From Cinnamomum chago (lineage: Eukaryota; Streptophyta; Magnoliopsida; Laurales; Lauraceae), in assembly GCA_038049695.1 (NCBI GenBank), contig CP142456.1:78205422-78269421 (forward strand): a DNA stretch of 64,000 nucleotides, in the 5' to 3' direction. Each line of letters begins with the position of its first letter. Position 1 is the stretch's first letter. Shown here piece after piece: positions 32,401 through 45,182 of this stretch. The notes below the pieces were generated by a model. The model did no database searches. It was not told the DNA's origin and was given only the letters and a program-made list of their open reading frames with translations. The position numbers and the translations under genes are program-made.

Positions 32401-35400
32401 AATATGATTATAAAAACTATTTATATATATATAGTTGAAACAAATGTTGTAAAATAAATCATGTGCAAGAGGTGTGATAAATGGGTAATTTAGTAATTTT
32501 ATAACACATATTAATATATTCACTTAAATGTTATGATAATAAATTGATTTTAAAGGGCTGGGCCGGTATTGTCCTAGTCCATCACTCAAGCTGGTCACCA
32601 AACAAAAATTGTCATACCTTACCCTTGGGCTTTTGAAGAAAAAGTCCTCATTTTGTGGGCTTTTTGAGGGTTGGGCCGGGCCGGGCCAAATTGATAGCCA
32701 TATCCACAAGACCACAACCATACATGACATGCAATATGTGAATATTAATTATTAACAACTTTCCCTTGGACAAGTAAAAATTGCGATTATTACAAGATGA
32801 GGGCCAAAATTTTTAGGAAACTTGAGTAGTTTTAGATTTGTTTTTTGAGGAAACAACATGCTCAACTGGATCATTAGAAGTTGCAAACCCGAAAAATAAA
32901 GTTTAATGTGTGAGGATTTTCAAATCTTATAGGGGGTGGTCGTATATAAAAATCTTAACAAATGAAGATTTGCATTCGTCCAAATCCTTAGAAATTTACA
33001 ATTCCCAAACATTGATTTACCACAACTTCAGAAAAACCGAAAATCTTTTCTTTACAAATTTTGTTGCCAAACGTGACTTAGGGAATGAGACATATATGTT
33101 TTGATTTTGGACATTTCGGCCATATCCAGAGCCCATATAAGATTGATTTTTGTCATGTTCCTAGATGCTTAATTCTGCTTGGCACTTGGTGCCTAATTTC
33201 AGTTTTAAAAGTAGGTCTGATTCCTCTTGGTTTGAGAATCCTCCAAACTGGCTTTGATCACTATTGTAATCTTGCTGTTCTTTCGCTTGAATTGGGTTCG
33301 AATTCAAGTACTAGTCCCTGTTAGTATTCATATATATTTCTTGCTCCAATTTTGGACCAATGTTCTGTAACATTATCCTTTTAAGCTTTCTATAGCATAT
33401 AACAAATTTTTTTTTTCACTATCCAGCTTTCATCATCATTTGTGCGTAACATTCACTGGAATCAACTAGGACACTCTAAATTCAAAACACCTACAGTTTC
33501 TTTCTGTGAAATTGAAAGCAATCGCTTTCGATCTCAGATTGTTTTCTATCATCATCTGTACGTGGAGATAATTAAAATACTGCTTATCCATTCAGTTATG
33601 ATTGCCGTATCTTCTCATTTCTTTGATCTTTACATAATATATATCATGGATGGATAAAACAAACCTAAACAAGTTGACCTGAACTAGTGAGATTAGAAAA
33701 TGATCATGTAGATTGCTCCATTCCTCAGGGAAAGTGAATGATTGGGCATTGCTGCAATGTAAACATTAAAAAAAAAAAAAACGGCTAATCAAGGTATTGG
33801 GCAAGTAAAGAAGAATTTTTGGTAGTGGGTGTGGGGGGTGTTTGTTTGCACTCTTTTAAATTTGTAAATGTTGACCATTTATAACATTTATGCATGATCA
33901 CATTTATTTGTGTTCGATCACATGCATAAATGAGGTTAAAAAATTGTGTATAAATGATGTCATTTTTATATATATGAAAAGAGTTTTGCACATAAAAAGG
34001 TGTGTGCAATCCTAAGTTAAAAAGGAACTAGATTAAAAAGCTGCCTTCCACATTTTGTACTATCAAATCCCTGTACCCACTTTATATTTATTTTTTTCAC
34101 TCTTGTGGGTCTAAATTCTGATTTCAAACTGTTTGAACTTTTTATTGACTCATCAAACATTGAAATGCTTAGTTCCATGTCTTAAACCTTCGTACATTTT
34201 AAGATATATGGAGATTTTGCTTATGTAATCCGAATCATTCAACATTTACTAATGTGAGAATACTGCTTCTAAATTAACAAATGTAGCAATATTGTGTTTC
34301 CCATCACATATGAAAAGTCGTACAGATATAAATTCCATTTTCATATGCAATGCATAAAAGAAAAATGACCCCTCAACATTTAAGGTACTTTAATCGCTTA
34401 TCTGGCTATCTAATGGACTGATCATTTGATACTTTTTTTTCGCAGTTGGTGAAACTTTCCAAGGTTGATTTTTGTAGCTATTTTGGGATTTCTTGTTTTT
34501 TGCATGTTTTTTTCTTATTTTCTTGGTAGGTTAATTTTCTCAGAAGTTTAAATCTTGGGACATTGAGGGTAAGTTTGAAGTTCAAATAAAATTTACAGTC
34601 GTTAAGTGCAATTTAGGTGAAAAATTATCTACCATTATGAAAATTTATCATGTGGGAATATCTATATGCGGATGTTATGATTTTCCATCAAAGAGGCATG
34701 GATCCAAGTAAAAACACTGGAAACTCTTTGAATTAAAGGTTCCCATTGAGACATCCACTACCCAAGCATCAGGGGCGTTTGAAAAAAATACTTTGACAAA
34801 ATTCCCAAACCCCGAGGCCAGGGGTATGTTTATTAAGAATTATTTTGAACGCTGTATGTTTACCAGCAGTGAACTGTGATTACAAAACTGCCAATTCACC
34901 TCCCTGTTCATGGCAGACGCAGTGGCCTTACTCTTCAAGTTGATTGATTGGCTAACATCAACCAGATGTTTCTACCAAAAAAAGAAAAAGTCTATTGATT
35001 GGCTGTGGAAGGACTGACTTGTAGTGGGTCCCACTCTGGACCCCATTTTATGACATTTGGACGCCCATGAAAAATGCTTATCATCAAAGCAGGATTGTGG
35101 ATGATTCACATCCATTGGATTCTCAATTCCTCATTCAAAGAAGCCACTGTTGTATCCATGTGACAGTGGAAAATATGATTAATTAGAATAGCTACCCTTG
35201 AATTTAGGCAGTAACCATCATGCCTTAGGGCCTGGTTGGAAGGGCAAGAAAGTTCAAGAAGAAGTGTTGTAATTGAAAAGCATTTTTCTCTCAAACAAGA
35301 TTTCAAGAAATTGGTATGTTGGAATTCTGACAAATGAGGGAATAATAAATCTGATTTTTTATAAAAAAAAAAAATGGAAAACTTGCTAGAACTTGGCAGA

Positions 35401-35537
35401 TACTTAACTTGAGTTTATGCTTTTTCTGGTAAAGGGAAGCCATTCAGAGCACTTATCCAATGGGCTTCACCATAGATAAGAACTAAAAACCTAATTTAAT
35501 GTAACTTAAATTAGAAGATCCCGTTTTGCAACCTTGA
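32401..35537. other. intergenic, no gene recognised
   Basis: GGGCCGGGCC-rich phrases at about 32555-32700 resemble hAT-MITE interiors but lack defined ends. The remainder is AT-rich with no supported gene. An A-run lies at 33768-33781. Confidence 0.4.
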
Positions 35538-35680
35538 GCATGGGTTGGCTCCCCACATCTTGTGTGTGAAATCCGCCCCAAATTTATCTAGTATGAATTT
35601 ATGTGGGTCTAGCGAGCGCCACCCGACAGGCTTAGTCTTGTTGGGTAAACACCTTACGAATACCCACATCATGAAAAAAT
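35538..35680 (+). mobile_element. SINE family C, plus strand
   Basis: It begins GAGCATGGGTTGGCTCCCCA and continues CATCTTGTGTGTGAAATC (B-box-like region), TTAGTCTTGTTGG, and ends TACCCACATCATGAAAAAA. The sister copy at 59666-59808 has the same order of motifs. Confidence 0.6.
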
Positions 35681-35689
35681 CCTAAATAA

Positions 35690-37670
35690 ATCAAGTGGTA
35701 ATTTGGATGTAGAGGGCATAAGTGGAGAAAACTGTCGCACTACAAATTTTTACCTGGGGATGGTTTTTTTTTTTTTTTTGACCTCATTTTCTCTGCCTTT
35801 CCTTCTCAATCAAATGTGACGATAAATATGTTTGTTTGGCAGGAGAGAAATAGGCATTGGAAACAAGTGAAGAAGAGAATTACCCATAACATTTCACTTA
35901 TTGATCGACTTACAAATTATTTGTACTCATAACGTGATGTGCCCAGCAGCGTGGAGTGTCCGTGCTGACTGCGTGATGGAGCCCATGACAATCATTTTAG
36001 AGAAAATAAAGGAACAAAAGATCCAGATGGGACCTATCTCTGTTCAAAGCTTCAAAGCCGCTCAATGTTCCTAACCCTGTTTCTAGGTGCGTGGAACTTC
36101 TTACACCAATTGAACCCCCTGATCACACTCACTACCATCTCAATATATATCTATTGAATAGTATAAAATGAGCATTTTCTTTCCAAGAACATCATTCACA
36201 GGCCCATGCTTTACATGAACTTGGGGCTTCTCCATTCTAGGTCCTTCATGGGTTCAGACCCAGAGTCTTCTTTTGCCCCCCAAAAGGTCAGACCCATTGG
36301 GAGCCCAAATGGGCAACTAAATTCTATCATCACCTTGAAATTGAAATTTGGCATAAGGCTTGAGGTGGGCAATTTGGTAATTGAGACTGTGGAGGTTACT
36401 TTTGGTGGTACAAAGTGGCAGTGGTTGCAGGGAAGAAGAAGGAAAAGAGCGAATGATAAGGATCATCACTCCACTGCCCATGGCCCACTCTATCACTTTC
36501 ACTTTCACTTCACTTCACTCGGCCAGGCCAGGCCAGCCCACAACAGCAGCAGCTCAAGGACATTTTCGGAATTAAAATAAAAAGGGATACGTACGACATG
36601 CCAGACTACATGCATGAAAGCTAACAGAACCACGCCGATTTTAAATCTGGACCGTCCATATTTTGAGATCTCTGCCTCATGCTAATGCTATACCATATGT
36701 ACTGTTGCATGCTCAAAAAGCTGATTTCAAATCATGATATGGAGGCTTCTGGTGTCTTGCATGAGCTCTTGGTGGATTGGAGCCCCACCATCATTAATTA
36801 GGTTGTGATTTAATGCTTTGGAAACTTAATTATTTGTAATTATAGGCTATTTCAGAAAAAAAAAAAAAACTAGATTTGAAGAAGATGGAGATGAAACTTG
36901 CATCAACCAATGTTCATAGACTACATAATTTAAAGGAGTAGATATATAGCTAACTAGTTTGCATTTAAAAATAGCATGAAGTTAAAGACCTTTCTACCGT
37001 TTCAAGCATTTTGGTGAACTTTCGCAAGAAATGATCAGATAAAAATATGGTCATTGATAAGTCTTATTTCAACAGTTTCTCTCAGTTCTAAGATTCATTT
37101 ACAAGTTATTTGGATGGGAAGTCCTATGGGTTCCACCTTTTCTTCCTTTCAAGAACTTCCATTGATCCAAACAGCCACCAAGTAGGTAAGGAAACTTCCA
37201 AATCTAAAAAAGATGATTTATATGGAGTATTCATGAACGTGATTGGCACACTACATCTGCTACTCATATAACTGAATCATCTCCATCTCATAGAAAATAA
37301 AAGAAGAACACAACAAACACCACAATCATACCACATTCTATACATATCTGACACAAGATAATACTAACATCAGCATCTACTATCATTCATTTGAATCATA
37401 TAAACTTTCATCATCTATCAAAGCAAAAGAAAGAAAGCTTCAAAAGGAACTTTCTGACTTCAACAAGGGATTAGTTACTATAGGGTAAGGATAAACATAA
37501 CTCAAAAGGCCTCCATACAACCTCCATCCCATATATATAAATATGTAGATATAGATAGATAGATAGATAACTTAAACTATCTGACAGAAATCAACACAAA
37601 CCAACTTCACTAACAGTCTCCACATGAACATCATATCATCCGCAGTCTGAAGAAACCCAGCAAAAATGGA
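35690..37670. other. intergenic downstream of the zinc-finger gene
   Basis: No gene recognised. A 124-residue frame at 36206-36580 has no family features. A (GATA)n run lies at about 37552-37570. T- and A-runs lie at about 35764-35779 and 36856-36870. Confidence 0.4.
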
Positions 37671-38024
37671 TTACAGATGGAGAGAGAGGTCGAGGTTGAC
37701 ATGGTCAGGGCTGGAGGGCGGTTCGGTGGATGGACCCACATGGGAATGGGCCCTGTAGGGGTCGAGCCAATGAGGGTGCAGTGTGAGGTGTGGCTCCGGA
37801 CTCGGTCCGAGTTTGGAAGTGTCCAACTTGGCCGCCTGGTAGGCGGCTCGGCGAGCCTCTGCTCTTTCCTTCTTGTGGGCGTTTTGGTGTCCTCCGAGTG
37901 CTTGGGAGGTGTAGAACCTCCTTGAACAGTAGTGGCAAGGGAAGGTGCGGGCCACTGTTCCCGATGCTCCTGCTGCTGCTTCGGAAGGTGTTTTCATGAA
38001 GGCATAGAAACCGGAGTCCTCCAT
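37671..38024 (-). CDS. single C2H2 zinc-finger EAR-repressor protein (KNUCKLES/LATE-like)
   Basis: An intronless 117-residue protein. One plant EPF-type finger occupies about residues 28-50: C30 and C33, QALGGH at 41-46, and H46 and H50 as zinc ligands. A basic stretch KKERAEARR follows. The C-terminus reads NLDLSLHL (110-117), an LxLxL EAR motif that recruits TOPLESS-type corepressors. Proteins of this class are nuclear transcriptional repressors, often in flower, trichome or meristem development. Size, single finger and terminal EAR resemble KNUCKLES or LATE FLOWERING, but flanking similarity is too short to pick one. A TATA-like TATATAAAA lies about 50 bp before the ATG (38073-38081). It sits between CASP-like copies A and B with no evident functional link to them. 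Confidence 0.93.
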   Translation of the reverse strand: MEDSGFYAFMKTPSEAAAGASGTVARTFPCHYCSRRFYTSQALGGHQNAHKKERAEARRAAYQAAKLDTSKLGPSPEPHLTLHPHWLDPYRAHSHVGPSTEPPSSPDHVNLDLSLHL

Positions 38025-38378
38025 TTCAGACTTGAGAGAGAGAGATGTGGGAGTGGGAGGGGTTTGGATGGGGTTTTATATGGGAATGTGAGGAGTAGAG
38101 AAATATGATTGGTTGAGGTGGAAAGGACAAAAATGACTATCAGTGTATATGTTGTTTATATGTGATTGGGTGTTGGGCTGGTTTCTGTTGTCCTTTTATT
38201 TTTATATTTATCTAGTGATTGGAAGAGAAAATATTTATCTCATATGTGCAGTAGGTCATTTATCTAGTTATATTGATGAGGTTTGAAAAAGAGTAAGGAC
38301 ATCAGACCTGTGCATCTGTTTCATTTAATGTGTTTGGGGGAATCTTGTGTAGAACTACTATTTTGTAATGTGCAATGT

Positions 38379-38541
38379 GCATGTAGTCTATCATGAATGG
38401 AGATGCACTATAATATCAACCATTGATTGCATTGCATGTAGTCTATATATCATGAATGGAGATGCACTATAATATCAACCATTGATTGCATTGCATGTAG
38501 TCTATATATCATGAATGGAGATGCACTATAATATCAACCAT
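38379..38541. repeat. 59-bp minisatellite, three units
   Basis: Units start GCATGTAGTCTAT at 38379, 38434 and 38493 and contain CATGAATGGAGATGCACTAT and AATATCAACCATTG. The first unit lacks a 4-bp TATA insert. It lies about 350 bp upstream of the zinc-finger ATG, so inside its possible promoter region. Confidence 0.9.
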
Positions 38542-39839
38542 TGCAAACTGTTAAAGGCCTGTCAGTTTAAAATGAATGTCTTGGAAGGCTTAAGTTTTGT
38601 GGTCACTGTGCCTAATCCATACTAACTTCGTAGAATCCTTTTGTGGTACTAACACACCATTATAGGGCTTATCATTCTTAAAGAATGGAATAGAGCAAGC
38701 TGACCTAGAAGGATGCAAATTATAAAGGGTGGGCATGTGGGCGTAGGGGTTAGGATTAGAAAATCTTCTTAATACCAACTTAATTATGTGTGACAAATAG
38801 AAACATCCATCGTCTATATTTAGCAGTACCAAGTCGACTAAAATCTAGCTTTCAGACAAAGTTGAATGCATGTCAAAATTTGCAGAGTCAATTGAGGATT
38901 CTTGGGATGGGTGCAAAGGGTTAGCTTGATAAAAGGGAGGGCCAGATGGGCCCCACAGTCCATGCTGTGCCTTTTACCCATATCTCATCACTTAAAATCT
39001 GTCAAAATTAGGATTTGGATCTTTGAAATATTCTGATTTTTCTTTTCTTGGTCAAACCACAATATTGAAATTTAATTTCTAAGTTGTTTGTGTCACTGTT
39101 TTTATTTTTCTTTGATTAAACCACAATAAAAGCAAAGGCTATAATCGTCTGCATGTGAGATTGAGCGACAGAAAGAAGCAACTGCTTTATTTAACTTCAG
39201 TTTAGCTCTTGAAGTGTCCCCGGCCCCCAGTCCTCTCTTTCTTGCTTTAGTTCTTTGGAGTTCCTGTCATCAACACATTATCATGGGCAAAAGTAGAAAT
39301 AACTACATGATCAAACATTCGGCTTCTTTAGCCAAAAGAACAAAAAAAACATTCAACTTGTATCAGTGTTTGTCCCCAGAATCTCAAGAGGATCGGAGAT
39401 TGTCCATCGATTTATGAGAAATTAACATAAATGAACATTGCTGACCATCAGGTCAAGCAATAAGATGGACATTTTTAGATGGAGAGAAGATTTCCTTTGT
39501 ACAAACCAAGGATCAACTTCACAAGGCCCCATGTAGGGGTTTCTGATAGTGCGATGATCACAATGACCTCCAAGATGTAATATTTCTTGCCAAATGAATA
39601 ACCTAGCAAGACCTCTTATAGATGGACCCAGGATCTTGGGGCCACCCAATCACACTGTATTTTGATGTTTAAATCTTTATTATTATTTCTTGCAATTAAG
39701 GTTCCAATCTTCAATATTGTGTTAATACTACATCCATGGTGAGGCCCACTCCCAAATGATTGAGCAAGTATCTTCATGTGTCCCAGTGGTGTAAAGGGTA
39801 ATTTAGGAATTTGGTAAAATAGCAAGTGGCAATATTGGA
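38542..39839. other. intergenic, no gene recognised
   Basis: No supported coding exon or transposon end. Confidence 0.4.
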
Positions 39840-40275
39840 AACTGACAGAGACTCACAGGCCTGACCTGACCCGTTCTGTGGCGTGCGTAGGCGTGTCGGA
39901 CGGCACGTAGCAGTGCGAGACGAAGAAAACCGGTACTTCTCTCTCTCTTCATTGGCTCATCACGAATGAGAGTCCCGTTGCCGTACACGTGTCCTCCCCT
40001 GCCATTGGTGGGCAGAGGACAGCTCCTGATCAACCAATCATCGAGCGAGTTCCCCGAAACGGCTCTTGTATCCACCCGAGTCGGCACGAGCAGAAAGCGG
40101 TTGCATGGCGAAAATGGAAAGCCACCGAAACGCAACGGCCTCAGACCACATCGGTATCCGAGTCGAGGCCGATTCGGTTACAGGACCCTGTATGCAACAT
40201 CATCTCCACATTGCCGTCCTAAACTCGTCCTTTTCTTTGCCTCTATTGGCTTGTACCATTTATAAGTCATGGACC
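39840..40275. promoter_or_regulatory. GC-rich promoter-like island, no attached gene
   Basis: Roughly 430 bp of clearly elevated GC in AT-rich DNA. It contains a G-box CACGTG at 39986-39991, CCAAT/ATTGG motifs at about 39950, 40002 and 40033, and a TATA-like TTTATAAG at about 40258-40265. Several frames are open in parallel (for example MAKMESHRNATASDHIGIRV from 40105), as expected of GC-rich DNA, and none shows a known domain. Just after the TATA-like motif, at 40288, a hAT-MITE-like end TAGGGTTGTAAATGGG begins. It may be an orphan promoter or first-exon relic. Confidence 0.35.
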
Positions 40276-40287
40276 CACCAGCCTCTC

Positions 40288-40620
40288 TAGGGTTGTAAAT
40301 GGGTTGGGCCCGACTCACTGCAAACCTATGCTAAATAGTGTTTAATCGAATATAGGTCCGAGCACATTGGTGCAATCGCATTTGTTAAACCGTGATGTAC
40401 TTTCAAAATCTATATGAGAATCCCGAGTCCACTGCAAAAAAACCCAATAAAAATTGTGGGTCCACCATTGAGCCCAACACTAGCTCATTTAACTATTGGG
40501 GTAGAAAATTTGGTTTGGGTTCGCGCTTGGTGCCCTTAAAATAATCTTACTTTATCCAATTTGGATTGGGATTGGGCTCAAGCTAGCTTGGCCCATAAGG
40601 GCTAATTAGTATCAAAATAA
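40288..40620. mobile_element. possible hAT-type MITE, right end unresolved
   Basis: The left end TAGGGTTGTAAATGGGTTGG matches the termini of the MITEs at 1.3, 19.0 and 26.6 kb, and the interior has GGGCCC and GGTTTGGGTTCG phrases typical of them. I do not see the complementary right end. Confidence 0.35.
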
Positions 40621-40879
40621 AGTAAAATGGGGTTAGGATTAATTGACTCATGGATGGATTCAAGGAGAACATAAGAGAATAAATTGGGGCATTAATCAGT
40701 TCATGAATATTGCTTTTCAAAATTAGGCCCATTAGAATAGCAATCTTGGTTATACTTAATCATGAAAGAAAAAATCAGGCTTACCTTTATTTTGTTGGTC
40801 ATGAGTCCAGCAGCTTATTAGTTATATCTTATTGGTGATGGACCCTGTGGTGGAACTATCCTAGCAAAATATTTATAGC

Positions 40880-40902
40880 TTTTTTTTTTTTTTTTTTTTT
40901 TT
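40880..40902. repeat. T23 homopolymer
   Basis: An uninterrupted run of 23 T. It may be the tail of a minus-strand retroelement, but the adjacent sequence is not recognisable. Confidence 0.8.
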
Positions 40903-43630
40903 GTAGCTTGCCCCTCTTAAAGAAATCTTCTCTTTTAAATAGGTAGCCCCAACGCAAAGTCCAAGTAGCATGAATACTTCTTCATTTGATTTATAGAAAA
41001 AAGCTGGAACAAGATGTTGCTCAAATGTAGAGAGTGACTGAAGTGGCCAAGTTCAACTTCCATTCCCATGACATTTGGACTCATGCAGAGTGAAAGAAGG
41101 AAGTCAGATATCTTGGAATAGGGAGCTCAGTTCATTACCATAAAACATTTATGATGTGATTTAAGGGCATTCCTAGTACTGCCAAATTCCTTTTGAGATC
41201 AATGTACGGAGCAACACACACAGCTATACCCTAATTCCCTAATACATCAGGCCATCAGAGGTTGTGGCTCAAGGCAAAAGTCCCAGTCCCAGTCCTTGAC
41301 TATGACTGACACCCAGTTTTGGGACCTTGATCACATGTTTCAATGAAGGTAAGATGTGGCCGGTGCCTTAGTCAGGCAGGCATAGGTTGGACCATAAATG
41401 ATTGAAAAGCTCAAGTTGATGAGGCGTGGAATCAGTGGCAAATCTAAAACAGTAAAACTAATGGTGACCATATCTTGTCTTGTTAGAATAGATACACCTT
41501 TGGCCTTAGGCTTTACATTTTTCATATCATAGGAGTTTTGCTTGGGTTGAGGTAATGTCTAAGGATGTCATTATAGGCCTGGTCTTTTGAAAGAATTCCT
41601 GATAGGAGTTCCCACAGTGGGGGATTTCTATCAGACAGCCAAAAATTGTCCCCTTGGAATTCCTGGATACAGTGTGTGCATTTAGCAGAATTTTGAAACC
41701 CATCCCCCTAAAAAGGTCTATTTTAGCTTTTAGAATTTCAACTTCTTTATATTTTGCTGAAATTTCCTGATGCTCAACCCAATAGAATGACAAAGGAACT
41801 CCAACCAAGAAGATCACTTTTGGAGAATTTGAAATGCTTCATATAAAAGGTTTTTTTTTTATTCTTTGAAGAAACATGACCTATTATAAAACATTAAGCT
41901 GGAAGGTTGGATTCAATTTTGACTTTACTTTTTAATTTTAGCTAGAAGTTGTTTTTTATTTCTACAACTAGTAACAAGTTATTTTCAGTTTCTATACCTT
42001 ATAGTCCCCCATTTCTTACCTACATAGAATCATATCTCTTCATGCATGCTCTAGATAAAAGTTTATTTTATTCTTTATAGTAACATGTCCTATATATACA
42101 TTACACATAGGGCTGCAAATGGGTATACAATTGTCCAAGTATCCACAATACATGATTGTTTTTTTTTTGGTTCAAACAGTAATCTACTAATCTGGTGTTA
42201 GATGATTACCCAAAATCTTAATCTTTACTATAAAAAATCAACATTTTATCAAAAGCAATCACATTATGATTATCCAATCTAATGGTAATTACTACTATGA
42301 TCGAAGCCAAACTTCATATGAAAATGGATGGACCAACTTCATATCAATTGAAAGGTTGGGTTTTATTGTATGAAAAACCAGGAATTCATGACAAATTGAA
42401 AGTGATCACTTATTATTAGATTGATCATGTTTTCTCAATCCCAAAGAGAATGTTGCACCAACTGAAGTTGATCTTAGGTCCACTGGGATATAAATGGTTG
42501 AAGCATCACACAATGAACTTAAATTCTTTTTTAGAGGTGGCCCATGAACATAAATTTAGTTGGAGTCTCTTGACTACTAACCAACCCTCTTGATTAGATT
42601 TTAAAAAAATAATGATAATAAAAATTAATAAGAATCAAAATGAAAGTAAAAAAATATTATTTTAACATTTTCTTATCTAATTTCTACATTATTTATTTAT
42701 TATTATAAAAAATTAACTTATTTTCCATTTCTTCTTGTCAACAATATCTTTTTAACAAAGCTGGCGCCTAACATTGAATATAAGATCTTCTCAAAATAAA
42801 GCTCCTCAGATGGAAATTTAAAATTCCAAGATTTTTGCTTCCATGGACGCTGATCCTACCATTAAATTGATCATATGATCAATAATGTGATTAACACAAT
42901 CTCTTGCATTGTAATTATATTATTAATCACGTTATTGAAACAATCGATCTAATCCCAATCCACCATGGTTCTGCTCTGCTATGACCCGTCTGCATCCCAA
43001 ATTGATGAGCATAAATAGGGCATGGTGCCAGATCGGAGGGGGAATAAGGGGGAGAAAAGAGCTGCACTCATCAAAGTTGGGCTCAACTGGGCCCCTTAGA
43101 GCTGTAAGGAGAACATCCTCCTACATGTCCATACTGGATTTTGTATGCATACATTGCAATGGAAAAACAAATCCTCAGGGCTGCTCGTGGACCATGCTAG
43201 CCCATGCCTGGTCTGCATTGGGCTGAATGTGGGCTGTGATTTTGGGCCTGCGGTCTAAACCTGGCTCAATTTTCTAGCACAATAGTCAAATTTTTGGGCC
43301 TGGCAACATGTTTCTTAAGGGCCCAACCTGCCATATTTAACATGAAGCATTTATATATATATATATATATATATATTTATAGTTTTTACAAACGAGCTAG
43401 GCTTTGGCCTCAAATTAGGCCCAATAATTAACCAGGCTGGGCTTAGACAGCTTTTAGCCCCGGTCCCATCTGGCCCATTAACACCTTGGTGGGATTTTGG
43501 GCATAGAAGAAGGTACTTTCGCTTTTGGGTATTCTCTTAAAATGAAATGTATGCTGCCTTAACAAAGAAGATAGTCAACTAATGCATTGATGCCGTGAAA
43601 GACTGCAGGTGTTGAAATCCAATATCTTAT
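40903..43630. other. intergenic; contains one copy of a dispersed repeat
   Basis: About 41875-42060 resembles 50535-50740 in order (CTATTATAA.A.ATTAAG, TTTTCAGTTT.TA, CATAGAATC.T.TCTTCATGCAT). Otherwise no gene. A 96-residue minus-strand frame at 41527-41817 has no family features. A (TA)n run lies at 43352-43376. Confidence 0.4.
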
Positions 43631-43639
43631 TATTATTAA

Positions 43640-43850
43640 TATTTTTTTATTAACGGAGGCTTTCCAATCTTTTGGGCTGGGCTATTTTCTCCGGACCCAG
43701 AGAAAAGCCGGTTAAAACCCTTGTGGCCCTTAGGTGGTAGCACAAGTGGACTTAACCTTTAGTTCCTGAAAGGGGGGAACCGGTGGTCGATACCAAGACC
43801 TCTAGTTCTGAAAGAGGGAAGAACTGGACGACCCCTTGGGGTTAATATTT
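43640..43850 (-). mobile_element. SINE family B-related, minus strand
   Basis: On the minus strand the order GGTTTTAACCGGCTTTTCTC, GGGCTGGG-complement and a TTAATAAAAAAATATTAAT-type tail parallels the copy at 51179-51338. Its head differs more, so this may be a related subfamily. Confidence 0.4.
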
Positions 43851-44557
43851 TATTCTTTACTAACAAAACTAACTCATGAAGTCAGTTCAGGAAGCCGAGC
43901 AATACTTTGGATAGCCTGCCTCAGGCTTCCATTTTCTATTGTTGAAGAGCCATGCCGACTAACTAACCAGGAATAAAACAATATGCATGGTCTGTTCTGC
44001 AACTCACTAGTTTCAGGTCAACCCCTTTGGCTAAGTTGGACCCATTCATACGATTATTATATTATAAAAGATACATCAGATGAGAAGGGATGATGGGTGT
44101 TTTAAGTATTAACTTTGCCTTCATGGTCCATACAAAATGATAAAGATGTGAATGAGAGATAACTTTAAAATTGCCGTATGAGAGCTATTGACCTATGGTA
44201 ATGTACTGGAGGTTATGAATTTTAAAGTGTGTTCAAGTTTATTCCAGTGAATGTAGACAAAGACAAAACCCAAAAAATAATGTTGTCGTTGTTGTTGTTT
44301 TTTTTTTTTCCCCAAGTCGAAAACATTGATCCTTATAGTATATTGCCATGTAATAACGGCTAGAAGGGCCGCGAACTATCATTTCGCCTTAAAATAAAAT
44401 TAAAAATGTAACTTAAGAAACCATTAGTACTCTTTTTAAGGTCCTTAAATTAAGCATTGTGATGATCTGATCTGACTGTAACTAATTTTTTCCTTTGAAA
44501 AATCAAGTCCACACAATGATACCCTGCTGGCAAGCAAACAATAAGAGAGACTTTTAT

Positions 44558-44920
44558 TTACCTCTCATAGGAACCGTGAAAGGGCCATGGCCCATACTCA
44601 GATTTCAAGCCAGGGTACAGCCCTACAGGGCATGAAACTTTCATGTAATTGAATTCCTTCACAACCAACTCCTCCAACCCAGTAATCCTTCGGTGGAGAA
44701 TTTCTATATGTTCCATTCCAATGTATTTTATGCTAACAAACAAGCCTAAGGGAAAAAGTGGTTTTGGTATAAGGTGGACCTGAGCCAGACTCTGACAGTC
44801 TGCACACCCCTCTGAGAACTGTACATGACGCACCGACCAAGCCAGCAAGTCGTAAGTGGTAGACAAATTATTGTCGTTTGGAAGCTTTGGACTGATAAGA
44901 GCCTGATGCAACAGCCCCAC
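44558..44920 (-). CDS. 120-codon ORF upstream of CASP-like copy B; unrecognised
   Basis: An uninterrupted minus-strand frame of 120 residues starting MGLLHQALISPKLPNDNNLS. I recognise no domain, signal peptide or clear membrane span. It ends about 40 bp downstream of a (−) GC-neutral patch and its ATG is about 260 bp from the ATG of copy B on the other strand, so it could share a bidirectional spacer or simply be a chance frame. Composition is more balanced than in neighbouring DNA, the only point in its favour. Confidence 0.2.
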   Translation of the reverse strand: MGLLHQALISPKLPNDNNLSTTYDLLAWSVRHVQFSEGCADCQSLAQVHLIPKPLFPLGLFVSIKYIGMEHIEILHRRITGLEELVVKEFNYMKVSCPVGLYPGLKSEYGPWPFHGSYER

Positions 44921-45063
44921 TACATCTCATACATACGCAACAGAGTCCCTTTGCTTTGTCTGTTCCTCTCTTGGATCTAAATTAACTTCAATTACATATG
45001 TATTTGACTTGGCAATTGGCATAATCTCTTGTTTCACCTATAATGCTTTCCCCTCTCCTCTCC

Positions 45064-45071
45064 TATAAATA
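45064..45071 (+). promoter_or_regulatory. TATA box of CASP-like copy B
   Basis: TATAAATA lies about 112 bp before the ATG, followed by a CT-rich leader. Motif and distance match copy A. Confidence 0.65.
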
Positions 45072-45182
45072 CCAACAACACCCATCTCATCTTCTCCAGA
45101 ACTGAAGCCTCTACTCTTCTCTATTCTTCCCTTACTCTCTCTTCCCTGTTTTGTCTAAGCCTCTTTTTTTCAACTTCTCTTA

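Noticed and set aside
36206-36580. 124-residue plus-strand frame as a gene
   Set aside because: No domain, no codon signature, and the reverse strand and another frame are open over the same stretch.
38322-38346. miR395-like string GTGTTTGGGGGAA
   Set aside because: Thirteen bases match the miR395 core, but the ends differ and no complementary arm lies nearby, so no hairpin forms.
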